Below, piece by piece: positions 51,102 through 62,158 of a stretch of 64,000 nt of DNA (the stretch's first letter is position 1; the number at the start of each line of letters is the position of its first letter). A program made the position numbers and the translations under genes. A model generated the notes under the pieces. The model did no database searches. It saw nothing but the letters and a program-made list of their open reading frames with translations, and was not told the DNA's origin. Location: positions 21,271,001-21,335,000 of the forward strand of contig OZ005620.1 of NCBI GenBank assembly GCA_963930655.1. Reading direction: 5' to 3'. Source of the DNA: Myrica gale (taxonomy: Eukaryota; Streptophyta; Magnoliopsida; Fagales; Myricaceae).

Positions 51102-54100
51102 CTAACTGGAACTTCTCATCAGGTATGCTACCACACATCCCAAAATGGCACCTGCAACAACCTGCGGCCATACCAACATGACGACATTTGCTTGAAGTCA
51201 GTGTTATGACTTATGAGTACTATAATGGTTTGAAGCATGTTGGTAAAAAAACTCTTTCTAAAGCACCAAAAAGTATACGGATCATTTCACTCTGAAGTCA
51301 CATTTTAATCTTATAAACCATGAGTTTGAGCATCCTGTGTATGGTGCACATAGGATAAATTTGGACTGGTGACTGACTACAAATGGAGCATTTTACATCT
51401 TAAACATCAAAAGCTTTCAGAAAGCATTATCTCTCCAACACAATGTGCAAGTGAAGTGTGGAAGTGGAAAGCAAACGCTCCAGCTACTGGCAATTTTTGC
51501 GGGCTTGGACTGGCATTATCAGTCTCACTTGTTACAATAATAATGCACATATAACAGAACCACTTGATACCCGTGAGCATTGTGCAAGACAAATAATTGC
51601 CCCTCAAAGTAGCTCCATACCACTTGTATAACTACTGTGAACAAAAAAAGCTTCAAAAAGCAGATCATATCTGCAGAAACGAATAAAAAGGTTTCTCCTA
51701 AAAAACAAAAAGGAGGGAGTATAAATCAGGTTTTTTCATGTAAATTCTTCCGTTCAGGAAATGAAGACACCACCACAAATTATAGGTCTCTCATTTAATG
51801 TATAAATGAGTCAAATGTGTATGGTTTCCCTGGCCAGAGAACTACAGTATGCTGCACAAGATATCTCTTTTCGATAAGAAAAAACCCAGCGAGGAATAAC
51901 ACATAAGATGATAAGAAGACCAAAGATTCAGCTTCTTTCTGTTATTACACTCGAAGTGTGATGGGTGTTAGCATCTGGATCGTCAAAGGAGGTTCCTCTT
52001 AAGAATCCATCATGCGTCAGGCACATGGTAGGAAATAGGCAAACATAAAAACCTTCTCTTTCTTTCCAACTTTATTTTCCCATCTGATAAATTTCTATCC
52101 ATAAAAATAGTATACTAACCACTTGATCAGACTCAAGTAGTTGACACGAGGACAACAGCAATAACTTCATCTATACCGATTAAATACAATAAAACCAACA
52201 GACCTGAAGTGGAGTATGACCGAGTGAATCTCGTAGAGGTCTAACATTAGAGACAGGATGTTCAGGAGGTAGCTCACACACAATTTGATTTAGTAACTGC
52301 AATAACCCACAAAAACAATATATATGTTCTTAATAGAAACCACGACAGTGACGACTGATTCCATGATACAAACCAAAAGAAACAGGAAATACAGAACTAA
52401 TGATGACCATGAAAGACATTTTATAATACAGTGATTTCTTCCAGCAACTTTTTAAAAATTTCTCGTTATTTTGCTAATTGAAATGTTTTTTTATGCAAGT
52501 ACCAAGTACACTACCAGTTAATATATTATCTTACTTCAGCTTGGCGACCAGCATGAAGTCTCACTCCAGAAGCATCATACATTACCTGCAAGGAACCATT
52601 AAGGATATCCAGGCAGCCAAACCCAAGTAAGTTTATGGACGCTGAGAAGAAAAATAAGCATCGAAATGTATATCGTAGTATTTGTTAATACCTTGATTGT
52701 TGTCAAAATCATATTGTTTTAGTTAATTGGATAAAATTCTTAGATATCAACTTACACTCATACAATTCACCAACAAGAAGACACTCCCCTTAAGTTATAT
52801 GGGGTAAAGTGCCAGAACGAGTATAAACAAGTTGGGATCCTCAAGGAACGAAAACGAGCTTACAAAATTCATAAACTTTTGTGCAAGTGTGATTCCTTTT
52901 TAGTATAATTTGTTTTTTTATAAGTAAGTCAATCTTATTAAGAAAAAGAAAGTTGACAGTACAATGGACTATACTGACAAAAACTAAAGCATACACACTA
53001 AAAAACTAAGAAAATCTGAAAAATCCACAAAAGGACAGCCTAAAACCGAATTAGCCCACAGAAACAGAAAATACAACAAAAAACCCCCCAAACTAGCCAA
53101 AGACACAGCCCTGTCTTCGAAACATCTCTCATTCTTTTCCCTCCACAAGCTCCAACAAACGCAAATTAGAATCATCTTCCAAATGGCCAACGTAATTAGA
53201 TCCTCGAACTTCCTCTTCCAACAACACAAAACATCCACTACCTTCCTAGGCATAACCCAATTATAGTTAAGAATTCTCAACGCATGCCCCCATCGAGCAA
53301 TGAATAAGGATATGATCAACTGTTTCTTCATCGCTCTTACATAAGTAGCACCACACAGTCACACAAACACCCCTCCTCCTTAAGTTGTCAATGATCAAAA
53401 TGTGTGAGCATTTGGGATGGCATTGTTGAAATATTTGAAAGAAGGTTGGCGGGTTGGAAGTGCTTTTATCTTTCAAAAGGGGGAAGGTTAACTCTGATAA
53501 GATCCAGTCTTTCTAGCCTTCCTGCATATTTTATGTCTTTTTTTCCTATACCAATGTCGGTAGTTAATAGGTTGGAGAAGCTTCAAAGAGATTTTTTGTG
53601 GGGAAGTGGTGGTGAGCATAGGTTTCACCTTGTTAGGTGGGCTAGAGTTTGCTCCCCTATTAGTGTCGGTGGGTTAGGGCTTAGAAGGTTGTCCTTGTTC
53701 AATAGAGCTCTTCTTGGAAAATTGCTTTGGCGATTTAATTCTGAGAGAGACAACTTGTAGAAGACAATCATTACAAAAAAGTATGGGTGGGAGGTGGGTG
53801 GTTGGAGCACTTTGGTGGTTCAGGGTTCTTACGGGGTGAGTTTGTGGAAAAACATTAGCAGAGGGTTAAACTTTTTTAGAGAGCATATAAGGTTTGTGGT
53901 TGGGAGCGATTCCACAGTTTGGTTCTGGCATGACAAGTGGTGTGGGGATAGACCGTTGAGTGAGGAGTTTCCTCAATTATCTCTCTTGCTAGAAGGAAGG
54001 ACGCTTGGGTGGTTGATGCATGGAGATGGGATCTGGAGTGGTTGTGTGGGACGTTCACTTTGATAGGATGATTAACGATGGGGAGATGAAAGTTCTTTCG

Positions 54101-54962
54101 GAGTTTTATTCTTTACTCTATTCTTGGAGTAGGAGGAGAGGGGGTGAGGATAAATTGCTTTGGAGGGGTTGTATGAAAAGGATTCAAGCAGTGCACATAC
54201 AAAATAGTTTGTTTACAGCTCCAAGTGCTAGAGTCACAATGATGGCATTCGCATATAGGAAACCTTTTGTATGATTACTGGATCATTCCATAAACAGAAG
54301 CTTTCCATAACCCAACACATTCACAGAACTTCCCAACCACAAGAACATAGCAAATAGCGTCCCTTTCATACTGCAATCCTTTTCATAAGCTCGGGCAAAG
54401 ATGGAAGTAGTAAGATAAGCAAGCATGCCCAACACAAAAAAAAGAATGAACAATAATTGGTTAAAAGGTACATACAACACATGCCAAGACCACTGCAACA
54501 GCAAATGCGGATCCTCCAGTTCCCTCTTGCAAGCCAATGGAAGCCGCAAGAGCTGTCACAGTCGCTGAATGTGATGAGGGCATTCCACCTGAGCTAAGCA
54601 TTCTTCTCGAATCCCATCTCTTTTCTTTGAACCTGCACGTCTAGGAGTATAGTATATTTGAAACATTAAGCCAAAAAAAAAAAAAGCTTGGACATAATCC
54701 ATGACCTTCAGAAGAAAAGCCAATTTCAGCAAGAATTATGTGAGGATCTCCCAAAATCGAGATTTCCCATTAATTCCCACCAAGAAGACAGCAGAGAGAG
54801 GGAGAGAGGGCAGTACCAGGTGGTGAAGAGCTTTAGAAACTGAGCGAGAGAGAAGGAGAGGAAAGCGGACATGAGAGGTAGGTTGGAGGGGACGATGGAC
54901 GGCTCAAACGATTGAGATCTGAAGTTCGATGCCGCGTCAGCGGCCGTCATCACTTCGTTCAT
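51102..54962 (-). CDS. DUF212 / acid phosphatase-vanadium haloperoxidase-related membrane protein
   Basis: Five exons on the minus strand: 54817..54962, 54476..54632, 52535..52585, 52204..52296, 51102..51161; 507 nt, 168 residues, all phases consistent. The protein starts [14 protein letters not shown], with hydrophobic segments at [19 protein letters not shown] and [20 protein letters not shown]. The family signatures are [48 protein letters not shown], and [17 protein letters not shown] at the C-terminus. The SGGMPSSH...HTPLQV pattern recalls the phosphate-binding loop of PAP2-type enzymes, but activity is not established. The usual length is about 170 residues, so the gene looks intact. 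Intron 2 carries a LINE insertion. Confidence 0.92.
52913..54260 (-). mobile_element. L1-type LINE, 5'-inverted (twin-priming type)
   Basis: Minus-strand part, about 52913-53400: the zf-RVT end of ORF2 ([31 protein letters not shown]), followed by sequence reading [15 protein letters not shown] and [14 protein letters not shown], then the 3' tail TTGACTTACTTAT and an A-run. Plus-strand part, about 53404-54230: more N-terminal ORF2 sequence ([88 protein letters not shown]). The two parts face opposite ways, with the upstream part inverted. Several stops break it. It lies in intron 2 of the DUF212 gene. A target duplication could not be established. Confidence 0.85.
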
Positions 54963-55058
54963 CTCACAGAGAAACAAGCAGAGAGAGAGACGAAGAGAGT
55001 ACTTGCTGGGATGGCAATTGGATTAGATTCGAGAGAGCCGCTTTTCGGGGGGGGGGAA
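54963..55058 (-). promoter_or_regulatory. 5' UTR/proximal promoter of the DUF212 gene
   Basis: A GA-rich stretch and a G-run directly upstream of the start codon. Bounded by the tandem duplication that starts at 55059, so little native promoter remains next to the gene. Confidence 0.35.
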
Positions 55059-55898
55059 GAGCCGCTTTTCCGAAAGCATACCAAGAAAGAGCAAGGACAA
55101 AACGAACAGGGTCGTCTATTGGTGAAGTCTGGTCATTGCGCCGCTAAGTGGGAGACGAAATTATTCCCCCTTTTTTTGCACTTTTTGGATTTTTCTATCG
55201 AAGTTCAGTGGGAGACGAATTCCTTTGCTTTTCTTTCTTTTTCTCGCCGAGAAAGTGGGAAATCGTCTTGGAGTCTGTATGGGCGTTTTTATTTTTTTAT
55301 GGCAAAAATAGTCCATAAATTTTATACTCTCGATTTGGTCCTTGAGTTTTTATTTTGGTCATATAAGTTCTTAGGTTTCTCTAATTTATCGATTTGGTCC
55401 TTCCGTCTAATTTCGTCTCTTCCGTGCACAGTCAGCTAGCGGTGGGGCCACGTCACTACCAATAAAATCGCGACAAGAGCCGCTTTTCCGAAAGCATACC
55501 AAGAAAGAGCAAAGACAACACGAACAGGGTCGTCTATTGGTGAAGTCTGGTCATTGCGCCGCTAAGTGGGAGACGAAATTATTCCCCCTTTTTTTGCACT
55601 TTTTGGATTTTTCTATCGAAGTTCAGTGGGAGACGAATTCCTTTGCTTTTCTTTCTTTTTCTCGCCGAGAAAGTGGGAAATCTTCTTGGAGTCTGTATGG
55701 GCGTTTTTATTTTTTCATGGCAAAAATAGTCCATGAATTGTATACCCTTTATCGATTTGGTCCTTGAGTTTTTATTTTGGTCATATAAGTCCTTAGGTTT
55801 CTCTAATTTATCGATTTGATCCTTCCGTCTAATTCTGTCTCCTCCGTGCAAAGTCAGCTAACGGTGGGGCCACGTCACCACCAATAAAATCGCGACAA
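55059..55898. repeat. Tandem duplication, two units of ~418 and ~422 bp
   Basis: Unit 1 starts at 55059 and unit 2 at 55477, both with gagccgcttttccgaaagca, and both end with aataaaatcgcgaca. They differ by a few percent. Each unit contains gene-flank sequence followed by about 180 bp of the terminal inverted repeat of the element at 55717-56486. Confidence 0.9.
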
Positions 55899-56486
55899 GT
55901 GTATTTTTTAAAAAAAAAATTATTGTCCACCTGGAATATTCGAAAAAAAAAAACCGAACGGGGGAGACCCCTCATTCGAGCGACAGAGGGAGCCCAGATA
56001 TGGGCTCCCTCGCGATGGTGGGGCGAGCTGGGCTCTCTCGCGCGGTGGGGACCCCGGCGAGAGGGAGCCCAGATCTGGTCTCCCCTCACTGGGGCGGCTC
56101 AAGCCGCGAGGGGTGGCCGCAAGCCACCCCTGCTGCTCCCCTGCCCACCCCTCGCGAGCCCCACGGCCACCCAGCGCGAGCCCCCCGGCGACGGGGAGCC
56201 CAGATCTGGTCTCCCTCTGTCGCGCAAATGGGGGGTCTCCCTCGTTCGGGTTTTTTTTTACGAATATTCCTGGTGGACAGTAATTTTTTTTTTTAAAAAA
56301 TACATGTGTCGCGATTTTATTGGTGGTGACGTGGCCCACCGTTAGCTGACTGAGCACGGAGGAGACGAAATTGGACGGAAGGACCAAATCGATAAATTAT
56401 GTTAACCTAAGGACTTATATGACCAAAATGAAAACTCAGGGACCAAATCGATAAAGTGTATAAAACCCAGTGACTATTTTTGCCAT
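55717..56486. mobile_element. Non-autonomous element with ~270-bp terminal inverted repeats and GC-rich core
   Basis: The left arm begins atggcaaaaatagtccatga. The right arm ends with its complement, cagtgactatttttgccat. The match continues for roughly 270 bp (for example cgatttggtccttccgtcta and its complement; aataaaatcgcgaca). The core, about 55990-56230, is very GC-rich and repeats ggagcccagatctggtctcc-like phrases. Open frames in it have no family resemblance. Long inverted repeats suggest a Mutator-like or fold-back element; no clear target duplication was found. Confidence 0.8.
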
Positions 56487-56735
56487 TAACCCTTTTTCTT
56501 GTTCTTTGGCTTATTCTGTTTCCTTACCCATTTTTCCCGTATATTTGTCTTGTGACCCGCTGAAAACCCGTTGGGCCTAATGGTCTAGAAATAAACCTAG
56601 GGTTGATCATATGGGCAATTAATCTATTTGGGCCCAATACTGCCCGGCTTAAGCCCAAAGCACATGACGTGGCCGGTTCCAACTTCCAAGCCTTGAACAT
56701 GTCGTCTCTTTCTTTCGAGGCCTTTCTATTTTAGA

Positions 56736-57091
56736 AAATTTGCTTTTTGGTCCTTAGGTTTTAGGCCCTTCTTAATTTTAGTCCTTAACTTTCAACCTTC
56801 AAATTTTTAGTACTTGAGTTTTCTTTTGTCGAATAAATGGTCATTCCGTCAGTCTGCCGTCCATATACTTAACGGAATATGAAGCGGTCGACCGGTACAT
56901 ATAGCGGTCGTCCGCTTCATGTAGCAGTCGACCACTTCATGTACAGGTCGACCGGTACAAATTTGACGGCAGATTGACGGAATGACTAAATTTTACAAAG
57001 ATGAAAGTTCAAGGACTAAAATTTTGACCCACTAAAATTCATGACTAAAAATAAAAATAAGGTAAAACTCAAGGACTAAAAAACAAATTTC
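56736..57091. mobile_element. MITE with ~160-bp inverted arms
   Basis: The left end aaaatttgctttttggtcct pairs with the right end aaggactaaaaaacaaattt. Further in, ttgtcgaataaatggtcatt and ggtcattccgtcagtctgcc pair with ggcagattgacggaatgac. The core carries four 20-bp units (56883-56962). No coding sequence. Confidence 0.75.
56883..56962 (+). repeat. Four head-to-tail 20-bp units (iteron-like)
   Basis: Units start at 56883, 56903, 56923 and 56943. Unit 1 is AGCGGTCGACCGGTACATAT and unit 3 is AGCAGTCGACCACTTCATGT. All carry a GGTCGACC-like or CAGTCGACC-like core followed by (G/C)(G/T)(T)(A/C)CAT or similar. Exact 20-bp spacing. Confidence 0.85.
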
Positions 57092-57415
57092 CCTTCTATT
57101 AAACCATAAACCCTTCTAATGCCTATCGACTCTTTAGCCGTGAGGACTAGAAGGTACTTTGAGAAGAAGAAAAAAAAAAGAGGACTAGAAGGTACACGCA
57201 TATTTGCTTCTCCTCTCCTCTTTTTATATATATATATTGAGCCTTTCCTCTTTATATTAGTTTCCGTTGGTTTCTGAGGAAGTTCATGAAAAATTGTAGG
57301 AAATCAACATTTGGTCCTGAGATAAGAAAAAATACAGAATTTACTGGAGTTGCTTTTTCTATTGCCCTGGAACCAGAACGAGGATTTTCTTTTCCCTTTT
57401 CCAACTCATGATTAT

Positions 57416-58443
57416 AGAAGAAAAAGGTGAAAATGAAGAGAGGAGAGAAATAGTAACAAGAGACAAGAGATTTTAAGTGGTTCGGTCTAGAAGACCTACA
57501 TCCACTGTGAAAGCCCTCTATGACTGTATTTTGTATTATGAGTCCATACATATTACAATTGAAGGTCTCTATTTATAGAGATAATACAAAGCATAATAGA
57601 AGAATATCCTATATTTAAATTTGAATCTCTACATTTGAATTTGAATTTGAATATTCATAACAATGTCAAAATTTTGATATTGTGATAATCATAATATCAT
57701 ATCAAATCTTTAAGATTTGATTATGATATTATCTCTAACATCCTCCCTCAAACACAAGATGAAGAAATCTGAAATCTTGTGTTTGAAAAATGAGATCTGA
57801 AGGTGATTGGACCTTGAAGTCATAGATCTTTGCTCCCCTGCTGATCTTTGCTCCTTTGCTGAACATATATTTATTTTTTTAATTTGATCGGACCTTGAAA
57901 TCATATCATAGGCACACGACCTTGAATACAGGCTGAAAGTGATCGGACCTTGAAATCATAGGCACACGACCCTTGCCAAACATATCTCTGCTCTGTCTTT
58001 TTTCTCTCTTTCTTTCACTCACCTATTTTTTTTCTCTCAAACGGAGATTTGCTGTAAGTACAGCGGCGGTGAAATTCACCAACTTTTAAGGATGCGGAAT
58101 TTTGTTCCTCTGATACCAAGAAGAAAAAGGTGAAAATGAAGAGAGGAGAGAAATAGTAACAAGAGACAAGAGATTTTAAGTGGTTCGGTCTAGAAGACCT
58201 ACATCCACTGTGAAAGCCCTCTATGACTGTATTTTGTATTATGAGTCCATACATATTACAATTGAAGATCTCTATTTATAGAGATAATACAAAGCATAAT
58301 AGAAGAATATCCTATATTTAAATTTGAATCTCTACATTTGAATTTGAATTTGAATATTCATAACAATATCAAAATTTTGATATTGTGATAATCATAATAT
58401 CATATCAAATCTTTAAGATTTGATTATGATATTATCTCTAACA
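57416..58443 (-). mobile_element. TRIM-like non-autonomous LTR retrotransposon
   Basis: Two 325-bp LTRs, 57416..57740 and 58119..58443, differ at only about two bases. The target duplication ATTAT is on both sides (57411-57415, 58444-58448). In minus orientation the 5' LTR is followed directly by primer site TGGTATCAGAGG (58107-58118), and the 3' LTR is preceded by purine tract GAGGGAGGA. The 378-bp interior has no coding capacity. The LTR ends are TG...CT, a non-canonical pair. The element must rely on another element's proteins; its low LTR divergence marks recent activity. Confidence 0.9.
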
Positions 58444-59467
58444 ATTATGTCTGGCGGCTAAGAAATTCCCAGTAAAAGAAAAAGGTACAAATTTTGGGAC
58501 ATTAGTATGATAGTTTCCCATTTTCCGGATTTTTGTGTTACCTTTTTACAGTGTTTTCCCATTTGTTTTGTAAGTTGTATGCTTTTTGGGTCCAAAGAAA
58601 GTTTGAGAATGAAAAGGACTTAACATTTCATTTTTTGGGTAGTAATTTAAGCGGGGCGAATTTGGCTTGGGTTTTTCATTGTCTGAATTGCTCTTGTTTA
58701 AAACTATCCCTTTAACGCAGGGTTGGTTGAATGCTTTCACCTGATTTCCTGGGTTTGATTGCAGGAAATTTTAGGACCATGAATTTCAACAACGTTAGAC
58801 TTCCCAAGGTGCCTGGCGGTGGCGCGGCGTATACGTTGCTTAAGGTGAGAATCACTGGTGGGCTTGCCTTATATGCAGCTGCCAACAGTCTGTACACTGT
58901 TGAGGGAGGTCATCGGGCCATTGAGTTCAATCGTTTTAACTTGTTTTGTGTCATGTAGGTTTACGCTGAGGGAACACACCTTATAGCTCCAGGGTTTGAA
59001 TGGCCAATCATCTATGATGTCCGTGCCCGACCCCATCTAGTGGAGAGTCTTAAGGGAGCCGTGACCTACAGACTGTAAATAGCTCTCATGTTTCTGTTGC
59101 AGAAAATTGCTGCATCTCTGTTCTTGATAAAATCCCTTTACGTGATGCGCCTGCAGGCAGCTTTGATGTCCAAAATTTGAACCTTTTTTTTTTGTTGGTC
59201 TGAACCACTTTTATCGCGCTTTTTCTTCACAATCTCGATCAACCCTGTGGGATTTTATTGCATGGCAGACTTGGAAATAAGAACTGATACTTCACCTGCT
59301 GAAATATGGATCTTGGTTTTTCTCTAAGGTGAAAATTGCCCTGCGAGTTCTTACCCGTCCTGTGCCAGATCAGTTACCCACGATTTACCGGACCCTTTTT
59401 GAGAATTACAACGAAAGGGTCCTGCCTTCAATTATTCATGAAACTCCGAAATTTGTGGTTGCGCGAT

Positions 59468-60204
59468 CGGGGGCGGCTCTAAGGTAATTGAGGCCTTAGG
59501 TAAAACCTCAAAATGAGACCTTATAAAAAATAAATCTAAACCATCAATATCAGCATGATCTTCATGTTTTTAAAACATTTTCAAATACAAAGCAAAAAAA
59601 ATTAAATGAGTTAGGTGTGAGATTTTATAGGATTTCTCGAATCAATTGCCAACCCAATTTTAAGGAGATTTAATAGGATATTGATTTAATGAAATTTCGT
59701 TTGAATCAATTTGTAATTAATATCTTTTAAATAGAGAGACGTGCTCTTTGTAAAATAAAAATTAATTAACTAGATTTATAGGATTGATCATGCTTTAATA
59801 TAGGAGACTTTATTAAAGAGATTTTATAGGATTGATTTTATTGAATTTCCTTTGAATCAATTTGCAATTAATATATTTTAAATAGAGAGACGTTATAGGG
59901 TTGATCGATGCGAGCAATTTTATAAAAGGGTGAAGAGTTAATGGTTACTTCAATCAAGGAGATTTAATAGGCCTCTTTGAAGAGTTAATGGTTCCTTTTA
60001 TCAAGGAAATTTAATAGGTCTTTTTTATATAATAAAAACTAATTAACTAAAATTCTATACAAATAGTCTTAACGTTAAATTTTTGAGGTCTTATCATTAA
60101 ATATTTTTTAAATATACCTATTAAATAAAATTTTAATTAGAGTCCTCCCTATTTTGGGGGCCTTAGGCAACCGCCTACTCTGCCTATAGCTAGAGCCGCC
60201 CCTG
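59468..60204. mobile_element. hAT-type non-autonomous element inside a prohibitin exon
   Basis: 737 bp. Ends CGGGGGCGGCTCTAAGG and its partner CTAGAGCCGCCCCTG, as in CAGGGGCGG-type hAT elements. An 8-bp target duplication TGCGCGAT / TGCACGAT flanks it (59460-59467, 60205-60212). Removing the element and one duplicate restores the prohibitin reading VVARYNASQL. The interior is AT-rich with no transposase. Confidence 0.9.
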
Positions 60205-60369
60205 TGCACGATATAATGCCAGCCAGCTTATTACTCAGAGAGAGGTAAGCATAAAGGCAAATTCTATTTGGCAGTTCAATTTTGCAAATCAATTACTTAA
60301 ATGCTGAACGTAGTGGTAATTACTACTTGTTTGGACATTGTTCTGGGTCCCTGTTTAGGATTAAAATTA

Positions 60370-61706
60370 GGGTAATCCCTGGGTTTAACGCTTTCTCAAA
60401 TTGGTCCTTACGGTATTTTTTGTCTTGTCAATACCCTTAGGGTTTCTAACTTGTCTCAAGTTGGTCCTGCCGTTAGATTGTCAACGGAAATTATCTACGT
60501 GGCTAACGGTTACCATGTAATAACGAATAAACAGCTGACACGTGGATAAAATGTCACATCACCCAAAAATTTTAGGGCGTGGGTCTGCTGCAAATCCGCT
60601 CCCCCTCTCCAATTCTAGTCTCTGCCCCCCTCTAATGCTCTACTCCACCCATATTCCTCGACTACTCTACTCCACCCCCTCTCTGGACCTGTGCACGAAG
60701 AACGACGAGTTTTCGTGAAATGGGTAGCGGATAAGAAAACAAAGGGAGGAGCAGTTTTCGTGAAATGGGTTTCTGTTCTATTGAGTTGAGCCGATTCATG
60801 GCGTGCAAGGAAAGATGGTGGTTCTGAAACCTTGGGAGAGGAAATCTGAAAATCCCCTTGAGCTAACCTATATACAAGAAGTCATTTTTGTTCTTCTTCC
60901 CCTATATAAATATTGGGCTTTCTTTGATCTTTTAGGAGCATTTATTATGCCTTTTCTAGGTATGCAAGGGATGCCCTTTCAGTTTCAGGGGAAGGGGGTC
61001 TTTGAAATCGCAGGCTTTTCTCCAATTTGCGCTTGGAATAATACCAATCATAAGAAAGAAGAACTTCTTGGCTTTGGGAGCAACAACAGCAACCTCAAGC
61101 CAACTTATGTGCTTCATATGAGAAGAAGCCCGAGCCCTCCCACATCGGCATCGAATATGTCTTCATCTTTCGGTGGTGGAGGAGGCTCCAACCAATTCCC
61201 AGTGGACTAGAGGAGGTAACAGGTGGTGGGGGGAGATGCGCGCTTGGATTGTAAGATTGGGAGAGCGAGCTGTCGAGGATGATGAGGGCTTTTGAATTCA
61301 GGTTCGTCATCGATACGAGCTGCCAGAGCCAGTTCGAGGACGAGGGAGAACTCGAAGGATAACTCCAAATCAAAATCCAAATCACCTAGTTGGTCGAGAG
61401 AATCAGGGGCGAGTGAACAATCGAGGAGTGTGGATGAGATGGTGAAGAAGAGTACTACGAAGGTGCAGAACAAAACTTGATCTTGGAATGGAAAATTTTT
61501 TATTTGGCAATTTTTAACACGTGTTTGTTTTTCATTGGATCTGACGTGATAGATGTTAGTCATGTCATCAATTTCCGTTATCTAAGTTAACGGATGACTA
61601 ACCTAGGAATTTATCCAAACCACAAGGATGGTCGTAGGACAAAACATACCACAGGGACTAAACTGTGAATCACAAAAACTCTAAGGACTAGCAGAGTAAT
61701 TTACCC
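60370..61706 (+). mobile_element. Pack-MULE-like element carrying a GRAS gene fragment
   Basis: Starts gggtaatccctggg and ends with the inverted gagtaatttaccc. Imperfect inverted repeats of roughly 150-190 bp include cctta...gttt phrases and acggaaatt near each inner edge. Flanks are TTAAAATTA (60361-60369) and TTAAAAATTA (61707-61716), an almost perfect 9-10-bp duplication as Mutator-like elements make. The interior is not transposase but a piece of a host gene (next entry). It sits in an intron of the prohibitin pseudogene. Confidence 0.75.
60962..61210 (+). pseudogene. HAM/SCL6-type GRAS transcription factor N-terminal fragment
   Basis: The frame from ATG 60962 reads MQGMPFQFQGKGVFEIAGFS, then VLHMRRSPSPPTSASNMSSS and FGGGGGS, ending at TAG. 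Hairy meristem/SCL6-22-27 GRAS proteins begin with this kind of sequence (M-x-x-MPF...QGKG..., RRSPSPPTS...). The GRAS domain itself is absent. The frame stays open upstream to about 60803, but that part resembles 5' UTR rather than protein. This is most likely a captured fragment, not a gene. Confidence 0.75.
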
Positions 61707-61956
61707 TTAAAAATTAACCAACGAAGGAAATTTTCTGTGCTTTTTCTGCTGTAAATATATGTTTTTTATCAAACCAATCACTTGGATCATTAGCTTGGTC
61801 CTAATGATCCCTTCAAGTTTTTATAATTTGGGTTCTTCTAGAGTTACTCGAGGATGGGTTCTAATGATGGAGGTTTAAATATGAGTCTTCACCAAGTATT
61901 GATACACCTACTCATTGTTTAAGCAGTTAGTAAGGAAATGAGGGGAGGTTTTAGAC

Positions 61957-62158
61957 TATGTTTGGTTTAGATCTTAAAACGTTTTCAAAAATTTATGACT
62001 CACTCTTTTATCAATTTCAATACATTTTCACCAATCTCAATAACTTTTTACAAATTTCAACATCTTTTAACATAATTTTCACCAATCCCAAGAGAATCTA
62101 CAATACTTCCAAAAAAATACAAATACAAAAACGTGTTTTGAGATCTAAACCAAACATA
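61957..62158. mobile_element. MITE, family copy 2
   Basis: Terminal inverted repeats TATGTTTGGTTTAGATCT and AGATCTAAACCAAACATA are perfect over 18 bp. Closely related to 44369-44570. Its right end lies directly against the truncated start of a prohibitin exon. Confidence 0.85.

Noticed and set aside
52880-54290. Possible LINE target duplication (ccttttt-gtat-att-like on both sides)
   Set aside because: Match needs several gaps and mismatches; not strong enough to claim.
55899-56387. Overlapping open frames of ~150 codons on both strands in the GC-rich core
   Set aside because: High GC removes stop codons by chance; no family motif, and both strands are open equally.
57117-57205. Short direct repeat aggactagaaggtac around 57145 and 57180
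   Set aside because: Only ~15 bp in a low-complexity region; no further structure.
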